A DNA stretch of 64,000 nt from Piezodorus guildinii (lineage: Eukaryota; Arthropoda; Insecta; Hemiptera; Pentatomidae), in assembly GCA_023052935.1 (NCBI GenBank), contig CM041298.1:65125838-65189837 (forward strand). The letters run 5' to 3'. Each line of letters begins with the position of its first letter. Position 1 is the stretch's first letter. Shown piece by piece: positions 12,001 through 24,000 of the stretch. The position numbers and the translations under genes were made by a program. The notes under the pieces are model-generated. The model did no database searches. It saw only the letters and a list, made by a program, of their open reading frames with translations, and was not told where the DNA came from.

Positions 12001-15000
12001 GCAGGGGAACGTAATGCAAATAGCGTCATTGACTATTTTATATACGACCGGGAAATCAGGAGGTTTTTCACTGATGTTAAGGTTATCAGAGGAGCAGAAA
12101 TTGGTAGTGATCATATGCTACTGGTTGCCGATACGAGGATACTTAAGGAGCGCAAGACAAAACCAAAAGCATACGCTAGGATTGAGGTAAAAAAGCTTCA
12201 GGACCCTCAGACTAGACAGTGGTATGAAGAAGAACTGAAAAGAAAACTTCAGGAATTGGATGCGGATGCTAGTTTGGATGATGTATGGAAACATATAAAG
12301 GAGAGTATCCTAGAGTCGGCTACATTGGTCTGCGGAGTCAAAAGAATATATACAAAAGGTAAAAGGACTGCATGGTGGAGCGATGAATTAAAAGCGCTGG
12401 TTAAGGAAAAGAAGGTAGCCTGGAAAAATTATTGCACAGCCAAAATCGCGGAAAAATGGCAGTCATATGTATTGGCCAGGAATAATACCAAAGAGGCCGT
12501 AAAAACTGCAAAAAGGAGATCTTGGGAAGAATTTGGAGAGAGATTGAACCAAGATCATGGTGAAAACATAAAGTTATTCTGGAAAAAAATCAAAGCACTG
12601 AGAGGCCGAACAGTCAAGGGAATCAGGAATATTAAGAATGAGCTAAGAGAAATGGTCTCAGAAGATAAAGGCATCCTAGAGGTATGGAGGAGACATTATG
12701 AAAAACAATTCATAAATAAATATGTGTGTCCTTTGGACAGTCAAGAAGGGCGCTGGAATGAAGCTGAGTTCGATGAGGTCATCGAGGAGGAAGAAGTTGA
12801 GCTAGCTATCGAAAAGATCAAGACAGGAAAAGCTCCAGGACGGGATACTATAGTTGGAGAGTTTGTTAAGTATGGTGGAATGGAGTTTTTTTGTTTTTTG
12901 TCCACCCCTACCTCGCCTTTGAAGGCTATACGGGGGTTCTCTCGGGCCAGGGGGTGAGGGCGGGGGATATATGCCGAGATAAAATCCCCCAACACGAGAG
13001 TCGAACTCGTAATTATTTGGTTTTAACTTTTTTCGGTTATCTGTTGCTAAGCAACGTTTGCTCACAGCAACGCCCGCTAACACGCCGGCCACCCCGCCCC
13101 CTGGTGGAATGGAGTTAATGAAGTCTCTCCAAATACTTTTTCATAAAGCCTGGGATGAGAAAAAGATCCCTACAGAATGGGAATATAATGTGATAATTCC
13201 CATACATAAAAAAGGCAGCCAGGCTGAATGCTCCAACTACAGACCTATATGCCTGTCTCCAGTGGTATACAAGTTGTATACAACCATCCTTCATAATAGA
13301 CTGAAACCTCTAGTTGAGCCGTTTATAGGAGAGGAGCAAGCTGGATTCAGACAAGGACGTCAGACGCAGGACCATATATTCACCCTTAGGAATATTATGC
13401 AAAAATCATGGGATCATGATAAAAATTTGTACCTTGCCTTCCTAGATCTTCAAGGTGCATTTGACTCGGCCCCAAGAAACGAAATATGGGAAACACTAAG
13501 AGCCAAGAATGTTCCAAGAAGCCTGGTGGAAGCTATAAAATCCATATACCAAGATCCAAAGGGTATAGTGAGACTGAATGGGCAGGAATCTGACCATTTT
13601 AGCATAGCTAGAGGGGTTAAACAAGGGGATAGCTTAAGCCCATTGCTATATTCACATTATATATGGATGAAATAGCTGCAATATGCAAAAGGCGAACAGA
13701 AAGGACTTTCCTAGGGCGAAGGAATCTGCTTCCAGTCGAGATACAGCTTCTCCTGTATGCGGACGATATTGTCCTGATTGCAGATTCTGTAGAGAAATTG
13801 CAGCAAGCAGTTGAAGAATGGAATGAAGAGCTCCGCAGGAAGGGCATGACCATCAGTACCAGCAAGAGTAAGATCTTACAGGTTGGAAGGGTACAGGAAG
13901 ATGTTTTGGTATACTGCAATGGAGAGGCGATGGAAGAGGTGTCAGATTTCACCTACCTCGGCACTGTTATGCATAGATCTGGAAAAGTAGACTCAGAAAT
14001 AGTGAACAGGATAAGCAAGGCCAACGCTGTATACTACCAGATCTACAATACAGTGATCGGGAAGAGAGAAGTCAGCAGAAATGTGAAACTACACATCTTT
14101 AAGGCGGTGTACCTTCCTATACTCCTTTATGGTGCAGAAAGCTGGGTGATGACTAGCAGACTGGAGAGCAAAGTCATTGCTGCGGAGATGAGATTTCTCC
14201 GAAGAATCGCGGGGAGAAGAAGGATGTCCTGGAAACTCGGGAGCTTAAATGGTTTGGACATGTTGTCCGGATGGAGGGACACAGAGATCCATTGAAAACC
14301 ATGGACTATATTCCCATTGGTAAAAGACCCCGTGGCCGACCAAGAATGTCGTACCTGGAGTACGTAGACCGTTTATGTAAGAAATGAAATAAAAATATTC
14401 GCCAAGCCAGAAATCAAGCCAGAATACAACAGGGAACATTGGCAATCCTGGCCAAACGCTCCCCTACGCTGAAAGGCACTACAGGGTGATGCAAAAGAAG
14501 AAGAAGTTTTCTTGTATTCTTTCTTTTCTTCTTAAAGCATTCTGAATAAGAATTAATTATAAAGCTTTGGTCTTGTGGCCAGACACATTGTATATCTTAA
14601 TTGTACATATTATATTGTTCTTAAGGGACCCCCTGTCCCAGAATAGAAATTATTTTTCTATTCTAATAAGGTTTTACCATATTTGAGTGATGTTTAACTT
14701 CTTGTCATTAAGTATTTAGTCTTCCCTAACAAATTTTTGACCCAAGCGGGAATGTTACTACAAAAATGTATGGGAGGTGGCAAAATATAAAAGGTGTCTC
14801 ATAACTGTCTAGCCATATTGTAGAATCAGACCAGACCTCAAGTAAAACAAAGTTTTACCTACAAAAGTAGAGAGTTTTTTGCAGTTATCCATTGTTTTCA
14901 TTGGAAGAACTCAATTATATCTACTTGATATGCAATAATTATAACAATAACAATAATTATAATTAATATGGTATACTAGATTTTTTTTAAATACTAGATT

Positions 15001-18000
15001 AGACTATTTTTGGTCTTTTTATTTATTTTTTTATTCTTGCCTCCTCGCATCCTTAATTGGACAATGAAAGTAGGTTTGTTTTGAATCATTCTAAATCTAA
15101 TTAAATGAAGAAGTTTTTTTAAGATCCGGATAATTTAAAAACCTAACCATGAAAGAATAAAGTAATAGCTCCTTTAAATGTTAAAATTTAATTTTCTGCA
15201 TGTCGTGTGAAACTTACTTTCTAATTTTGAGGATTTGACTTCCTAACTTTCTGGGAAATTTTCTCTTATTTAATTTGGTACCAATTGCTTTTCTGTATGT
15301 GGACATCAAGTAGATATATTTGAGTTTTTATGATGAAAATAATGAATAACAACAAAAACTCCAAATTTTATTTTCCTTCCTCACTCTTGAGAATCGGACT
15401 ATGAATCATTTGAACTTTTTCATTCCTGCCTCCTCACTTCCTTGATTCCGCTTAAGGTCAAGTATCAGCTCTCAGGATATGACGAGGCATTTATGAGACA
15501 CTGCATATAGTTTGTAATTTATTGAAATTTAAAAATGCATTACGATAAAACATACAGAAATCTGAAATACAAGTTGGGGATACTATAATTAATAGATATT
15601 TTATGATTTTCGCTTTTGCTGATGACAAATATATAGTTGGAAGAAATCCATCAAATTTAGAAAGCACTTTTAACAATATCCGGTTAGCAGCAGCTAGATT
15701 GCACTAACCATCGCATTTTATATCTGGAAGCTATTCATTGGAAAGGATGAAAGAGTTTGTGTATCTCGGCTCACAAGTCAACGCAGATAATGATATTAAA
15801 GCTGAAATTCATCGCAGAATTATGTCTGCAAACAAATGTTATTTTGGACTTCTGAAGCATTTTAAGAGCAGGACCCAAATTTTCCATTTCCAGGATTTCC
15901 CAAAACACCAAAGTGCAACTCTACAAGACGCTCATCAGTTCTGACTTATGCCTCTGAATGCTGGACATTGCCAAGTTCGCAGGAAGCAATGAGAAATTAT
16001 GGTCCAGTACGCATCGATGAAGTCTGGAAGATAAGGACGAATGCTAAATTAACAAGACCATATAAGAAATCAAACATCATAAGGGTCATCAAAGTAGGCA
16101 GGCTTCATTGGGTGGGGCATTTAAGTTGAATGGCCCAGAATCAGATTCCTAGGATGGTCCTAGATGAAAATATTTATGGGATTTGTAGCGCCATGGATGA
16201 TGATGATTATCATAAAACAAGCAAATGAGTACAAATAAATTATGGGACTTGATAACATCTAATGGAGGAACTACCGGTTGGTAGCATTCAATATATTATT
16301 TAAGATAGCAAATACCATAAGCCATTTTCTTATCAGTTCGTCTTCCATAGTTAGAAGAGCATGGGTGTACAAAGAAATTTTGTAAGAGGAGGATCAAGCA
16401 GTTTGAAAATCGTTAGGTGGTTAGGACATGGTTAGAAGTGTGTAAAATAGTCTTATTTTTTTTTCAACCACTGTCTGTATACATATAAATTTGAAAATTA
16501 GGCAAATGATTGAAAGTGAAAACAGTCTATAGCAACAATTTTTTTCTATTTATGCCAGAATCATTTGGAAAAGGCTGCACCTGCACCTCCCACCCCTATA
16601 TATGACAGGTTACTGATAAATGGCTAAGCCTGCAACAAGTGGACTTTTTTTATAAGATTTTCAAAGGACTTCAGATCAAACCAATATGTCTATATAAACC
16701 TGACAATGGTGATGTAAATTAGTTTTTTCATAGTAGAATGGTAGTTTAGAGAATTTATTACTTGGGTAAAGTGTTTTACCGCAATACGCACATTCTTTGG
16801 AATCTTGAATCTTCTAAATTTTGGGGTTTCCAAATTATTAGAGGAGAGAGGTTAACACTCTCTACTTTTAGCAAAGCAATGTCAATGCAACCAAGAGGTT
16901 CCAAATCAAATTTATTTATTTATTTTTTAAATAATATAAATAAAATATTGTCACACCCTTCAACAATTTTATATGAAGTTTGAAGTGTTTCAGTTGATCT
17001 TTAAGCCCCTAGTTGATATCAAACTTTTTAATTATACATAATTTGAAGTTTTTTCCTGGCTGATTATGAATGTTGATTAAAACTACACCTTTTAATGGAC
17101 ATTTCATCTGAGATTGCTCCAATGCTACCAATCTATAGAGATCTCAGATTTATTTTAAAAAAATCCTATAAGTATTAACATATTTAACCATTTAGTTGTT
17201 TTGTTTTTATAAAAGGGATACAAATCACTATACTTCAAGCCCAGGACTTTTGGTAATTTTCATTTTATCAGGAAATTTTAAGTTAGAAGGGTGTCTGAGA
17301 CATGTGTTTGTCAGAAGAGGTTCCACTTTAACATTAATTTCAAGTAACTTACTCTGAGCTTTTTTTGATCATTTTTATCAGCTGTAGGTATCGGATCTCT
17401 TAAAGCAGTAGCCAAGTAGCCTTTCATGCCTTCACTCAGTGATTCTGCAATTATTTGATGCGCCCTAGATTTCTCAAGATATTCATAAAATTCATTCCCT
17501 GTTTCTCCAGCAAGTGGATCCATCATAGTCGCGTAAGATTTTTTGTAATCCTGCATTGTAAAAATAAAATATAGCATATATACAATATATGCATGAGTGT
17601 ATTAAATAATAAATGATGCTTTTCTGTCATTTAGTAAAAATAAAAGAAATATCGAATAAAAATCTTTGAAACTCATGGTGTTAAAAAACAACATAGTAAT
17701 GAACATGAACATTCATGAGTGGTCAGTGACTGATACTTTTATTGTCAAGAAATTGGGAAAAGGAAAAATATAAAGTGGTTATGTTTATGTGCACCTTTTG
17801 TAAATCTTATAAAACAAAAATTGGGTTTATTTATTTTTTAAAAATATATTCAATAAGGAATTGATATAATCCAAACTTGGAAAGATGGAAAAATATTTTT
17901 TAATTCATAACCATTATTATATCCATAGATATAACACAAAATTATAAAGCAGAGCTGGGCAATTAATTAAAAAAGCAATTTAATCGAACCTCCAAATAAA

Positions 18001-21000
18001 TACTTTTAATTAATTAAAAATTCACAATTAAATTCAATTACTTAAATTAGTTAATTAATTCTAAGTGTTAATTGAAAACTAATTTTAATTATAAATAGGA
18101 AAAAAAAAATAACAAAGTTAATCTCACAGTTAGGATTATTCATAAGAATTAATAATACATTTTTTTTAATGTTTTAAATATATGATTTTTTTTTTTTAAT
18201 TAAAAATACATTATTCAGCATTATCCGTTTTTTCTTTATTTTATTTTTCTAATTCTTGTTTGCTTAAATGTTTCAATTGATATAGGAATCAATTATTAGG
18301 TTTTCTGGGGTTTTGATTTCATTTTTTGTATCGGATTTAGGATCGTGCACAGATTTTTCAATTTCTTGTTCACGTTAATGTTTTAATTGATATATGCATC
18401 AATTATTAGTTTTTCGGGAGTTCTGACCTAATAATCTATGCCTATATCAATTAAAACATTAACGCGAACAAAAAATATCGATAAGTCTGTGCGCGATCCT
18501 AAATCCAACACAAAAATTGAAATCAGAACCTTAGAAAACCTAATAATCGAATGTTCCAAGAATGGCAGAAGACTGGAATTTTTATTTGACATTTCAAAAA
18601 CAATTTTTAAAAAATCTTATATTTTAAGCGATTACAATTAAAAGGAGGTATAATTAGTATCAAGAATGATCCTAACTAATGATGAAGGTAAATCATCTAA
18701 TTACACCTTGAACATTTTGCCCCTAAATAATTGTTTATATTAAATAAACAAAATTTTTTTCTTAAAAACTTGGCAATAGGAAATTGAAATAAATTGTTAA
18801 TTGTAATAATAAATTAGAATTAAAAATACTTATAATTGGAAAAGTACAATTAACAATTAATTTTTTTTAATTACTTTTAATTGCCAGCTTCAATTAAATT
18901 TAATTGTTAATTAATTACTTTTAATTGGCACAACTCTGATTATAAAGTTATTATGGAAGAGTTAAATTTTAAATTTTTAAGATAAACACGTAGGATACAT
19001 AAAATATGTAGAATTTACTGATAACTATGAATAGTTCAATGAATAAATGTAAAGATACTGCTATGATATTGTTTCCTACTTGATATTCTGATGTAATCAA
19101 ATTGGATAAAGTTGTAATGCAGTCGTGGAACTCATCAAAAGTGTCATGAACAGAGAACACTGAGTTTGCTTTTGTGTTTATACCCTTCACATATTCTTTA
19201 ATACTGAAAAAAAAATATGAATAGATAAAAAAGAATGAAAAACATATTAAATTGTTTTTAAGATTATTATTATTATTATTTTTAACATCATATTTATTAT
19301 TCGCACCTGTCAAACACAATAATTGGCAATAAGCAAATGTGCTATAGAAAAATAAGCAGCTGTCATGATGGGCATGGAGAAGGTAAGTGAAGTGCCCAGC
19401 AGCACCCCTTCCTAGGCTTTAATTTAGGAGAGAAGGTCTCTCATCCAGCTTCCTTTCAGCCTTCTTCTGAAATGCCTGTTATTTCAGTTGTTGACAAGTC
19501 CTTTATTTGTCTATTGTTGTTATAATTGTTTTCATTGGATTCTGTAACACCCTCAGGCTTATTTTTATTGTAATAGTCTGTATTTATAACGTTTCTTTAA
19601 TGATTCCAGAATGTGTTTTTAATTTAAGCATTAAATAATGTTCCGTCTGTTAAAGTAATTGAAAACAGCCTTTGGAGTCCTAGCATTTTTTTAACCCTAT
19701 ATTTTTATTTTAACTCAGATGGGCCAAAGCATGTTAAAAGGGCAGTTGAGTACAGAGTGTTCTTTAACACCCCAAAATACTTCTTTCTGCATTGGACGAT
19801 GAGATACATCTAACAAAACAAGATAGTGAAAATATGACAAATGATATGAATATGAATAATCATATGGCAAATTATAATTGCAAATAGTTACTAATTTTAT
19901 TTGTTACTAACAATCTAGTATGGAAAATGATTAATCAAGCTTCTGATGTAACAAGATTTTTTTTTTTTATTCTTCCAACAATGTACGTAGTTTTATATAG
20001 AAATTTTTCAGAAGTCTAATGAACTTATATTCAGTTCTTTGATTAATTAATATATCATATTTTTCTAATTTAATAATTGTCAAAACATATCACGTTCATA
20101 CTTCGACAAAGTACTTGCCCACCAATTTTGAACGGCGACAACCAAATTCCTCAGATTAACTCTGTACGTTACCTAGGACTAACACTAGACCGAAGGATGA
20201 CTTAGGGCCTACATGTCAAGATGAAAAAACACTCTCAACCAGCGACTGAAAGTACTATACTCTCTTTTATCCAAATCATCGAAATTAAACTGCTTTGAAT
20301 ATTTTTTAAAGAGAAGTTGATCAAAAGCTCAAAATTAGCGAGGATATGTGGAAACCTGAGTACAGTGTGAGAGATATAATAATAAAATATAGAAGCTAAC
20401 AATTGGCCGTCCACAAAATATGAAATGTTAACAATGAATGAAAAACTCGTTAGTAATCTCATTTTAAGTCCACAAATAAGCATACCTTAACTTAGTACTT
20501 AATTTTTCAGTACTTCTGAAAACACAAGTGCTTTAAGTGTTTGCCGTGTTCTAGAAAAATATAATGTAATATACACATTTTTTAAAAAAATTATTATAGT
20601 ATTTACTTATTTATTATTTGAGTATTGTGTAAGGCAGGCTAACAATAGAATACAAAGTAAAATTTAAATAACAGCTCTTATTTGGTTGTTTGTTTGTAAA
20701 CATAACCTCCATTTTGGATGCAAGGGACACCCCAGGTAAATGCCCAGGTAGAGGAAAGGTCCCTGCATAGTTTTTTTTTTTCAGAGGGAACTTGAAAGAG
20801 AGGAGCTGCTGTCTGAAGATGATGGATCTTGGTTAGCCTGCATATTGTTTGTGTTACTTTGTAAGTTATTATTATGATTAAAAAAGTTATATAAAAGATT
20901 GTGTGCCTGATTGTCACGAACCCATAATATACCCTGAGAGTTAAATGAGTTTTAATTAAGTAAATATTGTGTGAATTTTTTTCTTAAGAGAATATTTTTT

Positions 21001-24000
21001 TTAAATAAGCATATTATATAATTTGGCTCCCAACTAGGTGTGGCTTAATTTGTTAAATATTAAAACCACGACAATCAGTGCACAATTTATATTTTAATAA
21101 GTTTTGTATGTGTTATTTGTGTTAATTTGTGAGCAAACAATATGGAGGACCAAGGAAATAATAGTTATTTAGATAAGGTAGAAATGTTCAAGCAAATGAT
21201 GATGATGATGGAAAAATTGGAACAAAAGATCGACAAATTTGGACGAATTTGAACCTTTACAAGTACTTTAACAGAAATGAAAATTGATTCCCAGAGAAGA
21301 ACCCCCACTGAAGATGAAGAAAACAAGAATAAAGAGCCTACAGACCAAGATTGTGAAACAGAAATAATAACTCCTGATTGTACAGAAGAACCTCTATCAA
21401 AGGCTATACCTTCTGAAGATCCTACTGACCAAGAGTGTGAAACAGAAACAGTAACTACAATGTGTTCAGTGGAACCTATGTTAATGACTAATTCCTGTAA
21501 TGTTATGATTGAAGAGACCCAGGATTTAATGACTAGCTCTATTGATATGAAGCAAAATGTTAACATCAAAGAAGATGAAATTTGTGAAATGAAACCCAGT
21601 GACAGCAAGTGCTTAACTTTCAGAACTTAAATAAGTGCCTTAAGTCTCCAAAATAAACCCCAGGTGTTATTTTATAGGTTAAAAGTTTTAAATAATCTGA
21701 AAATAAGTTCCTCCATCTTCTATAATTGTTTATTACCAATAGTGAATTTATTTAATCAAAACAGAAGATGTGCCAACCGAGCATATCATTACCAACATTT
21801 TAAAATATGAATTTTATAATGGTTACATGGTCTTAGACCATGTTAGGAAAGATCAGACATCATATTATTTTTGGACAGGCAATCTTTATCCTTTTCCAGC
21901 GGATAAAAAGGGATGATTAGCGCTCCCTCCGTTAGATGAGTTAAAAAATGGGCAGTCTGAACAATGTTCAGATTGAACCATACTGGAATTATTTATAAAT
22001 AAGTTGTAAATAATGTAATAATTAGAATCACTCAAGTGTTAAATTTTTATAGCTGGTCCAAATGGATATATTTTGCTTGTTTTGTCATATTGAAATTTAC
22101 ATTAGTTCACAAATTAATTAGTTAAAAATTTATTTTCAATTGTCAGCCTAAAACAATATGGAACCGCATCTTATTATTAATGTCTTGACTTGAAAAAGTT
22201 ATTTTTTTTTAAAACTTGTTACCCTGTTTTTTTGTAGAGGTTTTATATCTAAATTATTTTATTATATGAACACTGATCAGTTAGTAAAAATTAAGTATTT
22301 AATGAAAATAAATCTATCATATTAATATTTCACTGTTTTCGCCTGAATTTGTTTATATAGTTTATTTTGCAGATGTGATTAGTTTTAGTATGTTCTTAAT
22401 TGTATATGGACTTAGTGTATTTCTTTAGTGTATATCGTCCTTGTATATTTAGTTTGTGCATATGTAGTTTAAATGTAGTTTTCAAGGTAAAAGAAAAACC
22501 AAATATTAATAATAAAAATGCTATAATATTGTATATAAACTATTTATATATAAGGTGTTAAAAATTGTAACTAAATGGGTTTATTGAGTATGTTTTAAAA
22601 AATGAAAAATTAAAAAAAAAAAAAATATTTCTTTTCAAAATTTCTTTCCAAAATATTTTTTTTTTTTTTTTACCTAAGATTGGGGAGAAATGTAATATAC
22701 ACATTTTTTTTTTTAAATTATTATAGTATTTACTTATTTATTATTTGAGTATTGTGTAAGGCAGGATAACAATAGAATACAAAGTAAAATTTAAATAGCA
22801 GCTCTTATTTGGTGTTGTTTGTAAACATAACCTCCATTTTGGATGCAAGGGACACCCCAGGTAAATGCCCAGGTAGAGGAAAGGTCCCTGCAAATTTTTT
22901 TTTTTTTTTTCAGGGGGAACTTGAAAGAGAGGAGCTGCTGTCTGAAGATGATGGATCTTGGTTAGCCTGCATATTGTTTGTGTTACTTTGTAAGTTATTA
23001 TTATGATTAAAAAAGTTATATAAAAGATTGTGTGCCTGATTGTCAAGAATCCATACCATACCCTGAGAGTTAAATGAATAATAATTAAGTAAATATTGTG
23101 ATAAATTAATTTTGTTTATAAAAGAATATTTTTTAAAAATAAGCATATTATAATAATGAAAACAAACACATAATAAAATAAGCCCGGAAAAAGCCTTTCA
23201 GCAGGCACGTCAACAAGCTAATATGCTGAATCTTTGCTATATTTTTTTTAAAAAGAAGGTGGATAAATTTAAATGTTTACAAATGAACTCCATTCTAAAA
23301 TACATTGTTGTTATGGTAGAATTGTGGTTCGGAGGAAACCAAAAATGATTAAAATACGAAGAGCAGTTAGTTAATGACGCAGATGGTTAAGGCTATTTCC
23401 TTAATTAAGAACAAAATAAGTATGCTATTCTTAAAACAAATTTAATTATTTATAACTTTATAATATTCCATTACGGTTTTGGAGGGTTACCTGTGGTGTA
23501 GTGGCTAGCACAACAGCTTTTCATGCCCAAGTATCACAACATATCATATGCGCATAAATGACAATAATTTACAATGGTAATCCATATAGATAACAAAATA
23601 CTTTTTTTTGTTTGAGCATTTCTAGAGAAAAAGTAAATTTTTTTTATTTATTTCCCAAAGTTAGGTATAGTAAAGAACTGTCCTTTTGATATTCAGTTAT
23701 ATAATAACAAGAGACCCACCAAAATTAATAATAAATTCTAATTATATTATTATTTTCGTAATGGACCCTATATGGATCACGTGAACTCTCTATGGTTCCT
23801 TCTGCGGTTTTCCCATGAGATTTTCATCTTTCCACTTATGTCTTTCTTTCTTTCATCTGACCACTTTGTACCAGTCTTTTTAGAAGTACTACCCATGAGT
23901 CTGTTTAGCATCTGTACAAATTTCGATATGTAATATTTTGTATACGCAGATGCTGTCGAGTCAGAAACTCCTGCTCATGTGTTGGGTAAATACCCAAATA

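Larger units (their letters stand above)
11086..14505 (+). mobile_element. RTE-type LINE, nearly full length, with nested SINE
   Basis: Target duplication GTTTTCTTGT at 11076-11085 and 14506-14515. About 3.2 kb without the SINE, with a 5' UTR, a single AP-endonuclease plus RT frame, and a GAA-rich 3' tail, as expected of RTE elements. Three lesions disable it: a nonsense codon at 11650, the SINE at 12888-13101, and a frame shift near 13650. Confidence 0.9.
20565..23152 (+). mobile_element. LTR retrotransposon (Gypsy-like), gag remnant only
   Basis: Two LTRs, 20565-21018 and 22691-23152, share TGTAATATACACA starts and CATATTATA ends and are flanked by the 4-bp duplication ATAA (20561-20564 and 23153-23156). 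A TTTGGCTCCCAAC motif just inside the left LTR could be the primer-binding site; GGGGAGAAA just before the right LTR is the polypurine tract. The 1.67-kb interior has a gag-like frame but no protease, RT, RNase H or integrase. Confidence 0.85.

Noticed and set aside
12741..13118. Short frames across the RTE/SINE junction
   Set aside because: Products of the SINE insertion; no independent coding evidence.
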